A DNA stretch of 62,387 nucleotides from positions 1 to 62,387 of the forward strand of contig JBHIET010000010.1 of assembly GCA_046760785.1 (NCBI GenBank), read 5' to 3'. The stretch is from JBHIET01 sp046760785 (GTDB lineage Bacteria > Chloroflexota > Anaerolineae > B4-G1). A model generated the notes under the pieces. It saw only the letters and a program-made list of their open reading frames with translations. It was not told where the DNA came from and did no database searches. The position numbers and the translations under genes were made by a program. Within the stretch, counting starts at the first letter, position 1. Every line of letters begins with the position of its first letter. Below, one piece after another: positions 55,428 to 62,387 of the stretch.

Positions 55428-58400
55428 TCAATCTGCATCCATAATCCTGCGGACGACTTCGCCCAGGGCGTTCACCTCGAAGGGCTTCTGGACCACTTCC
55501 AAGATGCCCCCGTTTCTCAGTTTTCGTGGATCCTCCGCCAGCGCATAGCCGGTGATGGCCACTGCCTTCAGGTGAGGAGCCGTCCTTCTCAGTTCTTGGA
55601 TCAACTCCCTGCCTCCCATCTCTGGCATCACTATATCCGTGATCACCAGATCTATCCCTCGACCTCGCTCAGGACAGGCCTCTGCCGCTGAGCGGTAGAC
55701 CTCCAGCGCTTCCAGGCCATTCGCAGCGGTTAGCACCCGGTAGCCCAGCGACTCCAGCATGTTCCGCCCCACCCCTCGCACCCTCTCGTTATCCTCCACC
55801 AACAGGATAGTCTCTCCTTTCCCCTTCGGAGCGACCAAAGCCTCTTCCTTCGCAATCTCTTCCGATTCTTCTCCTGTCCTGTGGGCCGGGAAGTAGATGC
55901 GGAACGTCGTCCCGCGCCCTACCTCGGTGTCCACCCCAATGTATCCCTGGTGTTGCTTCACGATGCCGTACACCTGAGCCAATCCCAGTCCCGTTCCCTT
56001 TCCCACAGGCTTGGTAGTGAAGAAGGGCTCGAAGATATGGGACATCACCTCGGGCGGCATTCCGGTACCGGTGTCTGAGACGGCCAGGCACACCCACTCC
56101 CCGGCCGGCATCTCTGCCGCTGGCGGTTCCTCATCCAGCATCACTTCGACGCTGGACAGACTGATGCGCAGTTCTCCTCCGTCCGGCATGGCGTCCTGCG
56201 CATTGACCGCCAGGTTCATCACCATCTGCTGGACCTGGGTGGGGTCGGCGTGCACCACGTATTCATCGGTTCCCATTTCTGGTATGAGGTGGATGTTTTC
56301 CGGGAGCGTGCGTTTCAGGATATCCATGATCTGCGTTACGAAGGACCCGAGGTCATCTGGTTGGGTCTCCATCATCGAGCGGCGGCTGAAGTCCAGCACC
56401 TTCTGCACTAGGTCTGCGGCCCGCCGTGACTCGTCGAGGATGATCTCGACCGACTGTGTCAGGTCGGAGGGCAGGTGGCGGCTGCGTAGAAGCATTTGAG
56501 CGTAGAGCAGAATGGTCGTCAGGATATTGTTGAAGTCGTGGGCCATCCCGCCCGCCAGCCTACCGACGGCCTCCATCTTCTGCGCTTGGATGAGCTGAGA
56601 TTGGGTCTGTCTCAGTTCTTCCAAGCTTCTCTCCAACTCCTGCATCAACGTGGCCTTGTGCCAGGCAGCAGCCACCTGGTGGGCGAAAGCAGTGATGGCC
56701 GGTATGTTCTCTGCGGTCAGATCATCCGATTGCACACTGAACACGCCGATGACCTTATTCTTCACCAAAAGAGGAGCACGGATGGATTTCGAGAGTTTCA
56801 ACGTGCTTACTAATTGCTGGGCGAACCCCTGCAGGGGCTCAGGCAGTGACTGGCGCGCGATGTCTTCTGCATTCTCCACAAAGACGGTCTCCTTCTCCCA
56901 GACTACCTTTCTATACACATCTGCAGTTTCGATGGGGATGGAGAAATCCTCGACTTTGAGGCTTGTCAGTTTCTCGGCGGCCTCGATCGCTCCGGGATCG
57001 TAGCTCAGGTGTTTAGGGAACACCCTGCTCTGGCACTCATCGGCCAAGAGGACTGTGCATAAGAAGCCAAGTTTCTCGAGTTCCTCCGCAACTGCGGCGA
57101 ACGTCTCTTCCGGTGTCAAGGCCCTCTCCATCGTTATGGCCGCTGCGTTCAGCGCTTGCAGCAATTGCTCCGCCCGCTTGCGCTCGGCGATCTCGCGCTG
57201 AGCCTGCTCGAACAAGCGGGCGTTTTCGATAGCGGTGGCCGCCGGCGCTGCCAGCGAGGTCAGCAACCGCAAGTCCTCCTGGTCAAAGGTACCGTTCTCT
57301 TTGTTCATCACCTCAATAGCGCCGATGATTTGTCCTTTGGCATGCAAGGGGACACATAAAATCGAGCGGGTGGTAAAGCCGCTCTCTTCGTCAAAGCCTC
57401 CAAACCAGCGAGTGTCCCTCGATACGTCCAGCACCAGAACCGGTTCGCCGTGCTGGACGACCCAGCCCGCAATTCCCTGTCCCATCGCCAGGCGCTTACC
57501 CTGCATAAAATCCGCACCCTCGCCGGAGGCTGCAGCGAACCACACGTCGCCTTTGACCTTGTCGTGAAGGACCACTGAAGCTGCCGCCACGCCCATCAGC
57601 CGGGCCACGTGATCCATGATGATGGTCAGCGTCTCTTGCATGTCCAGGGTGGAGGTGATCGCCTGGCTGACCCTGTTCAGGGTGGTCAGTTCGCGGTTGA
57701 GTTGGAGAATTTCGGCCTCCACCCGCTTGCGCTCGGCCAGTTCTCGCTGAACCGCCTCGTGCAAGCGCGCGTTCTCGATGGCCACTGCGACCTGGTAGGC
57801 CAGGGTTTCCATCGCCATCACGTCGCTCCCGTCGAAAGCGTTGAGCTGTGGGCTCTGGGCATCGAGCACTCCCACGACCTCCCCGCCCACCCGGATGGGC
57901 ACGCTCAGTTCGGAGCGGGTCGGGATCACGCCAGGGTGGAAGCTGAGGTAACGTGGCTCGGCGTCCACGTCGTTGGCCAGCAGCGTCTTGCCGTAGCGTC
58001 CCACCCAGCCGACCACGCCTTGACCCAATTTCAGCCCATGGTCAGGGGGGAACAGATGGGCAAAGTCACCAGCCCTGGCTCTCATCAGCAACTCACCTCG
58101 CTCGCGATCCAGGATGAAAAGGCCCACGTGGTGATAGCCAAAGTTCTCCTGCACCAGGCGGGCGGCCCTGTCCATCACGCTGTCTAACTCCAGCACGGCC
58201 GCGATCTTTCCACCGATATCGTTGAGCAGCGCCAACTGGGCCGCGCGTTGCTCCAGTGTTTCCTGCACCCGCTTGTGCTTCGCCACGACTGCCGACATGA
58301 GCGTGCCAAATATGAGAAAATAGGCAAGCACGAGCGATCGTATATAGACTTCACGACTCGGCACATCCGTAATCAGCACCTCCAAGAAGGTCGCTTTATA

Positions 58401-58490
58401 GAGGAGCAGGTAGTCCAGGACAGCATCTATTGTCCAAACAAGCAGCCCCGATATGACTGAAACAGCGATAATCTTGTATTCAGTTTTCAT
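55428..58490 (-). CDS. Hybrid sensor histidine kinase with three GAF domains
   Basis: A 1020-residue membrane sensor. Two membrane helices lie at about 7-28 and 48-70. Three GAF domains follow (about 95-245, 270-430 and 445-630). HisKA carries the phospho-His in GGMAHDFNNILTT. HATPase_c has NLAVNAQDA, SDTGTGMPPEV and GKGTGLGLAQVYGIV. The C-terminal receiver (about 900-1020) has the acceptor Asp in VITDIVMPEM and Lys in VVQKPFE. The start at ATG 58490 has GGAAGGG; 58547 is possible. About eight residues (ACPERGRG) inside the receiver come from a dispersed repeat. No separate partner regulator is adjacent, so the signal and output are unknown. Confidence 0.92.
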   Translation of the reverse strand: MKTEYKIIAVSVISGLLVWTIDAVLDYLLLYKATFLEVLITDVPSREVYIRSLVLAYFLIFGTLMSAVVAKHKRVQETLEQRAAQLALLNDIGGKIAAVLELDSVMDRAARLVQENFGYHHVGLFILDRERGELLMRARAGDFAHLFPPDHGLKLGQGVVGWVGRYGKTLLANDVDAEPRYLSFHPGVIPTRSELSVPIRVGGEVVGVLDAQSPQLNAFDGSDVMAMETLAYQVAVAIENARLHEAVQRELAERKRVEAEILQLNRELTTLNRVSQAITSTLDMQETLTIIMDHVARLMGVAAASVVLHDKVKGDVWFAAASGEGADFMQGKRLAMGQGIAGWVVQHGEPVLVLDVSRDTRWFGGFDEESGFTTRSILCVPLHAKGQIIGAIEVMNKENGTFDQEDLRLLTSLAAPAATAIENARLFEQAQREIAERKRAEQLLQALNAAAITMERALTPEETFAAVAEELEKLGFLCTVLLADECQSRVFPKHLSYDPGAIEAAEKLTSLKVEDFSIPIETADVYRKVVWEKETVFVENAEDIARQSLPEPLQGFAQQLVSTLKLSKSIRAPLLVKNKVIGVFSVQSDDLTAENIPAITAFAHQVAAAWHKATLMQELERSLEELRQTQSQLIQAQKMEAVGRLAGGMAHDFNNILTTILLYAQMLLRSRHLPSDLTQSVEIILDESRRAADLVQKVLDFSRRSMMETQPDDLGSFVTQIMDILKRTLPENIHLIPEMGTDEYVVHADPTQVQQMVMNLAVNAQDAMPDGGELRISLSSVEVMLDEEPPAAEMPAGEWVCLAVSDTGTGMPPEVMSHIFEPFFTTKPVGKGTGLGLAQVYGIVKQHQGYIGVDTEVGRGTTFRIYFPAHRTGEESEEIAKEEALVAPKGKGETILLVEDNERVRGVGRNMLESLGYRVLTAANGLEALEVYRSAAEACPERGRGIDLVITDIVMPEMGGRELIQELRRTAPHLKAVAITGYALAEDPRKLRNGGILEVVQKPFEVNALGEVVRRIMDAD
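55655..55678 (-). repeat. In-frame dispersed element inside a receiver domain, copy 3
   Basis: On the minus strand the 24-nt element (core TCCTGAGCGAGGTCGAGG) lies between codons for YRSAAEA and IDLVITD. Receivers normally go straight from this helix to the phospho-acceptor strand, so about eight residues (ACPERGRG) are extra. Confidence 0.7.
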
Positions 58491-58822
58491 GTCCCTTCCC
58501 CGAAGCGCCCTCTGTGACCGGAGTAATTCGTACAACGCAGGCCGCATAGAACTCTTCCTTACTGCTAATTATAGACCAGCAAGACGGGCCGGTCAAACTG
58601 GCCTGGCCGGCAAAGCACAAAGTTGGACCACGTTCAGCAGTTGGCAGTTAGCGGATCAACGCTGCCTCCACGCATCAGGCACGACCAGGCACCAGGGGAT
58701 GCCAGCGCACCCCGGTGATCTCACAGCACCATCGTATCGCACGCTGTCTTCGCGTTGGGTTACGGCTGCGTTACCAACACGTCGAGGGCTTTGAGCAATG
58801 TGGGTTTCCCAGAGAGCTGTGC
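58491..58822. other. Intergenic region with histidine kinase promoter
   Basis: Minus-strand TTGACC (58596-58591) and TATAAT (58573-58568) with a 17-bp spacer form a good promoter for the histidine kinase gene; transcription would start near 58561. The remaining ~220 nt toward the Kelch gene show no gene or strong structure. Confidence 0.6.
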
Positions 58823-60139
58823 CTATTCCTGATGGCTCACGGGGATGAAGATGCGGAAAGGGAGTGCTTCGTAAGCCTGGTTCAGACTCAGGTAGTCACT
58901 GCTCCAGCCACCGATGGCGTAGATGGTGGTCTCGAATACAACTACACCGGGGCTGCGCCACTCTCCCACCAGTGGTGTTTCGATGGGGCTCCAGGTGTCA
59001 TCGGTTGGGCTGTAACGTTCGTTGAAACCCAGGTAGCTGCTCCAGCCCCCTCCACCGATGGCGTAGAGTTGGCCGCCCAGAGCCACCAGCCCCAGTTCCC
59101 CTCGTCCCACCGCCAACGGTGCGCACTGGCCCCACATCTCTGCTACCGGGTCGTAGATTGAGCAGATAGGCAACTCTCGCTCGCCATCGTGCCCGCCCAC
59201 GAAGTAGAGGCGGCCTTCCAGAGGAGCAGCCGCAGCGAAGCCCCGCCCTGTATCCATCGGCGGCCCCTCGGTCCAGGTATCCGCCTGGGAGTCGTAGATG
59301 TACGTCGTGGCGACGTACTGTTGCCCATCCCAACCGCCGAAGAGGTAGAGCCTCTCGTCCAGCGCAGCCAGGGCATAGGCACAGCGCGGTTCTGGCAGTG
59401 GGCTGGCCTCTCGCCACGAGTCGGTCATGGTGTCGTACACTTCGACTTTCCGCATCGGTATACCCCCGGCGTCGCAGCCGCCCGGCACGTATACATCCGT
59501 CCCAACGGCGGCGGCTGAGATGTAGGTTGCCGGAGTGGGTTTGTCGCTTCCCCGTGTCCAGATGTCATCGTCGAGGTCGTATATCTCGACTGCAGCCGTG
59601 GGGCCCTCTGGGGTCTGGCCTCCGATGGCGTAGATGTGTCCCCCGACGGCGGCGAGCGCCAGGTAGGCCCGACGGGTGGGCATCTGGGCTCGCTCGTGCC
59701 AGGAGGATTCCGCCACCGGCAGTGCTGGCTGTTCTGTAGGCAGGTTCGATGGCAGGTGTGGCTTGGTGCCTGCCTGCGGCCTGCTGTGAGGCCACGTCAC
59801 GGCTAGCCCGGCTACTACGAGCAGCAGGGCGGCGATCAATGCCACCCGCTTGGGCCAGGGAAGGGGGGGCTCCGGGGCGACCCGCGGAGCATGGGGCGGG
59901 ACTGCGGTACTCTCACCCACTGCTTCTGGCACAAGCACCCAGCCCTCGCGCACGGCGATCATCGTCGCCTCAGTGCGCGATTCGGCCCCCAGCTTGGTGA
60001 ATATGTTGCGCAGGTGAACCTTGACGGTGTTGACGCTGATGCTGAGCCGGTAGGCGATCCGGCGGTTGGTGACGCCGGTGGCCACCAGTCGTAGGATTTC
60101 CTTCTCGCGTTCGCTTAGGGGTTCGCCGTATTCGGGCAT
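58823..60139 (-). CDS. Membrane-anchored LuxR regulator with Kelch propeller
   Basis: A 438-residue protein. Residues about 5-65 are a LuxR/GerE helix-turn-helix (PLSEREKEILRLVATGVTNR; VNTVKVHLRNIFTKLGAESR). A Pro-rich linker leads to a membrane helix (about 100-118; RVALIAALLLVVAGLAVTW). Residues about 145-438 form six Kelch-type blades (LAAVGGHIYAIGG; LAALDERLYLFGGWDG; LEGRLYFVGGHDG; LYAIGGGGW; TIYAIGGWSS). The topology puts the propeller outside and the DNA-binding domain inside, making a one-component trans-membrane sensor. ATG 60139 is preferred to GTG 60157, which lies in a hairpin repeat. Confidence 0.85.
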   Translation of the reverse strand: MPEYGEPLSEREKEILRLVATGVTNRRIAYRLSISVNTVKVHLRNIFTKLGAESRTEATMIAVREGWVLVPEAVGESTAVPPHAPRVAPEPPLPWPKRVALIAALLLVVAGLAVTWPHSRPQAGTKPHLPSNLPTEQPALPVAESSWHERAQMPTRRAYLALAAVGGHIYAIGGQTPEGPTAAVEIYDLDDDIWTRGSDKPTPATYISAAAVGTDVYVPGGCDAGGIPMRKVEVYDTMTDSWREASPLPEPRCAYALAALDERLYLFGGWDGQQYVATTYIYDSQADTWTEGPPMDTGRGFAAAAPLEGRLYFVGGHDGERELPICSIYDPVAEMWGQCAPLAVGRGELGLVALGGQLYAIGGGGWSSYLGFNERYSPTDDTWSPIETPLVGEWRSPGVVVFETTIYAIGGWSSDYLSLNQAYEALPFRIFIPVSHQE

Positions 60140-60156
60140 TGCTCTTTCGGCGGACA

Positions 60157-60180
60157 CACCGGCCTGAAAGAGCCGGTGCT
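60157..60180. repeat. Dispersed hairpin repeat, copy 2 (inverted)
   Basis: CACCGGC-CTGAAAGA-GCCGGTG is the exact reverse complement of the string at 11249-11272 over 24 nt. It lies immediately upstream of the LuxR-Kelch start codon and may affect its leader structure. Confidence 0.65.
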
Positions 60181-60256
60181 AGGTCAGGCCGGATACCAGC
60201 ACCGCCGCTCGGCTGAGCGTTCGACTGAGGGCTTCAACCGAGCTCAGCCGAGGTCC

Positions 60257-60700
60257 TCACGCCAAAGGCTCGCGACTAAGCCTGTTCCACGGTGGTGCGG
60301 CCTCGCCAGTAGTTTTCAGACACGCTCTCAGCGAGATTATAACACAGCGGCGGGCTTGGGCAAGCATGGTATGGGGCGGAGTGCTCAGGAGGATAGGGTC
60401 CACGGGACGACCTCGGGCAGGGCGAGGAAACGGGTGGGTGTGGCCACAGAGATACAGGTCTACGCCCAGTTCCACCGCCTCCGGCATCAGGTCGGGGGAG
60501 TGGTAGAGCAGGAGGGTGAATGTGCGTTCGGGACTGCCATCCAGCAGGCGCCGGAGGTGAGACGCATCCAGGTCCCGCTCGCGGGTGCAGCGCAAGCTGA
60601 TGAGACTTATGGTATGGCCATTAATGCGTAGTTCTTCAACCTGATCCAGCAGCCAGGTGATGGCGGCCAGCGCCAGCCAGGCGCGGCAGGTCGGCGGTGT
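60257..60700 (-). pseudogene. Metallophosphoesterase fragment
   Basis: Minus-strand reading gives ITWLLDQVEELRINGHTISLI, then RRLLDGSPERTFTLLLYHSP, DLMPEAVELGVDLYLCGHTH. This is the C-terminal half of a calcineurin-like phosphoesterase (YHSPD and CGHTH metal-site motifs). The N-terminal metal motifs (DxH, GDxxD) are absent. After CGHTH the expected GGQ is replaced by unrelated sequence. It is a decayed remnant between the LuxR-Kelch and AAA ATPase genes. Confidence 0.6.
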
Positions 60701-60773
60701 GGAGCAGCCCTGCTAGGATGTGGAGGGGCGATTTTCCTGGCTCGCCGCAGGGAGAAAGGGTTGAACGAGTGGG

Positions 60774-62066
60774 TCAGATTTCGACGAAGTAGGCATTGCA
60801 GGCGCGGTCAATCAAATCCTTGCTCAGTGTAGCCGGTACGTTCAGGTAACGGGCGATGTCTGTCAACTGGTCTACTATATCCCGGGGATGGCAAGCGCGT
60901 TTGGCGCGGTTGGGTTTGAGGTAGTGCTCCTGGATCAGATAGGCCAGTCCTCGGTCGTCGTAGGGCACACCCTTGGTTTGACATACCCTGCGGAAGATCT
61001 CCCGATACTCGTCCCAGGAGGGGTCCCTGATCTCAATTTTGTGGCGGATGCGTCGGAGAAAGGCTTCGTCCACCAGGTCGCGGGGGGCGAGGTTGGTTGA
61101 GAAGACGATCAGCACGTCAAAAGGCACCTCGATCTTGCGGCCGGTGTGGAGGGTCAGGAAGTCCACGCGCTTCTCCAGAGGCACGATCCAGCGGTTGAGC
61201 AAGTCGCGGGGCCGGGCCTGCTGGCGGCCGAAGTCGTCAATCAGCAGCATACCGCCGTTGGCCTTCATTTGAAAGGGGGCCTCGTAGTACTTGTTATTCT
61301 CATCGTAGACCAGGTCGAGTGCCTCCAGGGTCAGCTCGCCCCCGGTGGTGATGACCGGACGCCGGACGCGCACCCAGCGTGGGTCGTGATTCTTGGCGGT
61401 GGAGGACGAGTCATCGGCGAGCACGTGGTTGACGGAGTCGAAGACTCTGATGATCTGACCTGCTATTTCGGCCGCGTAGGGGATATACATTACGTCGCCC
61501 AGGATCATCCTGCCGATGCTCTCAGCGATGGCGGTCTTGCCGTTGCCCGGATGGCCAAAGAGGAATACGGAGCGGCTCGAGTTGACCGCCGGGCCCAGTT
61601 GGGCGAAGGTATCCTCGTTGATGACGAGGTGGGACAAAGCCTGGCGCATTGTACGTTGATGAACAATGACGTTGCCCAGAGGCTGCTTGCGTATCGCTCC
61701 AGAATAGGCCTCCAGGGTGACGGGCGCAGCACCGGCGTATTCGCTACGGTCAAGCGCTTCGCGGCCCATAGCGCGCCCTTTCTCGGCGATGGCGTACTGA
61801 TAGGCCGCCTCTGCAAAGCCAGCGGCCCCCTTTACCTCGCACAGCTTCTCACGTTTAAGAAATTCCAGCACCTGGTCTACCACACCGGTGTAGGGGAGTT
61901 TCATGCGTTCGGCAAGCTCGTAGCCAGAGAGGTTTCCCTCGAAGTACATGATCTTGAGTGCCAGGTCGGTCAGGAATCCCAGACCCAGTCCCGTCTCTTT
62001 GATCGAGGTCGGCGCGCGCGGGACGAAAGATGGTGGTATCACTTTGCGCTGTTCCATACTCTTCAT
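60774..62066 (-). CDS. AAA-type ATPase with N-terminal winged-helix-like domain
   Basis: A 430-residue protein. The N-terminal ~110 residues include a helical, winged-helix-like segment (LSGYELAERMKLPYTGVVDQ; VLEFLKREKLCEVKG). The AAA core has Walker A GHPGNGKTA (about 172-180), Walker B GMLLIDDFGRQ, sensor IVFSTNLAPRDLVDEAFLRR and an arginine-finger region (RRIRHKIEI). Such stand-alone ATPases occur in Chloroflexota, sometimes beside pilus genes; the substrate is not known. ATG 62066 lies 7 nt after TAGAAT, so it may be leaderless; ATG 62057 has AGGAG upstream. Confidence 0.82.
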   Translation of the reverse strand: MKSMEQRKVIPPSFVPRAPTSIKETGLGLGFLTDLALKIMYFEGNLSGYELAERMKLPYTGVVDQVLEFLKREKLCEVKGAAGFAEAAYQYAIAEKGRAMGREALDRSEYAGAAPVTLEAYSGAIRKQPLGNVIVHQRTMRQALSHLVINEDTFAQLGPAVNSSRSVFLFGHPGNGKTAIAESIGRMILGDVMYIPYAAEIAGQIIRVFDSVNHVLADDSSSTAKNHDPRWVRVRRPVITTGGELTLEALDLVYDENNKYYEAPFQMKANGGMLLIDDFGRQQARPRDLLNRWIVPLEKRVDFLTLHTGRKIEVPFDVLIVFSTNLAPRDLVDEAFLRRIRHKIEIRDPSWDEYREIFRRVCQTKGVPYDDRGLAYLIQEHYLKPNRAKRACHPRDIVDQLTDIARYLNVPATLSKDLIDRACNAYFVEI

Positions 62067-62387
62067 CACTCCTATTCTATCGGCGGCATCTGTTAATGGT
62101 ATCTTCTCAATACTTGGGGGCCAAGCGACTCAGCGGCTCCTGGCAAGTTGTCTGAGCATCCTGAGTAGCTGCGGAATGTAATGAAGCAGTGTATCGAAGG
62201 GTGCGGCTTAAGCGCCGAGCCATTGCAGGTCCACACCCTTCGATACAGCCTTCACTTCATTCCGGCCTATCCAGGATGCTAGCCGTCTTGGTGATCGTCA
62301 TCTCAGAAAATCGCCCCTGTTTTTTGAGAAGGTATGAGAGCCTTTCGCAATTCAAACTGCCAGACTGCGGAAGTCTCGAAGGTGCTC
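62067..62387. other. Right-edge non-coding region
   Basis: No gene is supported here. The region holds a TAGAAT box just upstream of the AAA ATPase gene and the long inverted repeat at 62155-62280. Confidence 0.5.
62155..62280. repeat. Long imperfect inverted repeat (126 nt)
   Basis: Paired arms from outside in: AGCATCCTG/CAGGATGCT (9 bp), CGGAATG/CATTCCG (7 bp) and TGTATCGAAGGGTG/CACCCTTCGATACA (14 bp), around a loop with its own CGGC/GCCG. It could be a structured RNA, a MITE-like element or a bidirectional terminator. Confidence 0.7.

Noticed and set aside
60257..60700. Intact metallophosphoesterase gene
   Set aside because: Only the C-terminal motifs are present; the N-terminal metal-binding motifs and a start site are missing.

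Overview
This is a GC-rich, densely coded bacterial window with no rRNA, confident tRNA, CRISPR array or complete insertion sequence. I infer a Chloroflexota bacterium, probably of the Anaerolineae type. The reasons are the style of the type IV pilus locus, a 2045-residue DUF11-repeat surface protein, a STAND/BTAD regulator, degenerate tyrosine recombinases, and short palindromic repeats (core CCTGAGCGAAGTCGAAGG) sitting in frame inside genes. This is an inference from gene content, not a database result.

Layout. 0.1-4.2 kb (-): purine/pyrimidine salvage or catabolism operon (8-oxoguanine-deaminase-like amidohydrolase, hydantoinase-like amidohydrolase, MgtC/DUF4010 membrane protein). 4.3-6.9 kb (+): membrane protein, winged-helix regulator and ABC exporter, behind a palindromic operator. 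6.9-7.7 kb: LysM/lamin-tail surface protein. 7.7-10.3 kb (-): DUF62 SAM hydrolase, coiled-coil protein and MurA with Asp in place of the catalytic Cys. 10.5-16.2 kb (+): winged-helix regulator, phasin-like protein, ABC1 kinase, glycosyltransferase and polyprenyl-phosphate sugar transferase.

16.2-21.5 kb (-) is the most unusual part. A STAND-TPR-BTAD regulator lies just upstream of a small-peptide operon holding a secreted 63-residue peptide, RiPP-precursor-like peptides in three copies (one broken by an amber codon) and an ImmA/IrrE-like protein without its HExxH motif. The operon promoter carries two perfect 8-bp direct repeats at 11-bp period, ending exactly 8 bp before the -10 box. That is the geometry of a SARP (BTAD) binding site.

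21.7-25.8 kb (-): DUF47/PiT phosphate uptake pair and an O-antigen-ligase-like/TPR membrane protein. 25.9-42.3 kb (-): a complete type IV pilus locus reading from a response regulator through PilB, PilC, minor pilins, the giant surface protein, PilO, PilM, PilN, prepilin peptidase and PilT to a major pilin whose ~240-nt leader folds into a long hairpin. 42.6-44.0 kb (+): pseudouridine synthase and cytidylate kinase, the latter apparently starting at CTG. 44.0-44.6 kb (-): BrnT/CopG-type toxin-antitoxin pair. 44.8-49.0 kb (+): DUF512 Fe-S protein, old-yellow-enzyme reductase and sugar/cation symporter. 49.5-52.4 kb (+): beta-repeat protein and a corrinoid-activation pair. 52.5-54.1 kb (-): frameshifted secreted repeat protein and a degenerate PlsY. 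54.3-62.1 kb: inactive-looking tyrosine recombinase, hybrid histidine kinase, LuxR-Kelch membrane regulator, phosphoesterase remnant and an AAA ATPase.

Promoters are easy to see: TTGACA/TATAAT-like boxes with a 16-18 bp spacer, often with an extended TGn -10. Several genes have the -10 box only 7-10 nt before the start codon, which implies leaderless transcripts. Many genes overlap by ATGA, so translation is probably coupled. Domain names come from recognising sequence patterns by eye; no search was run.
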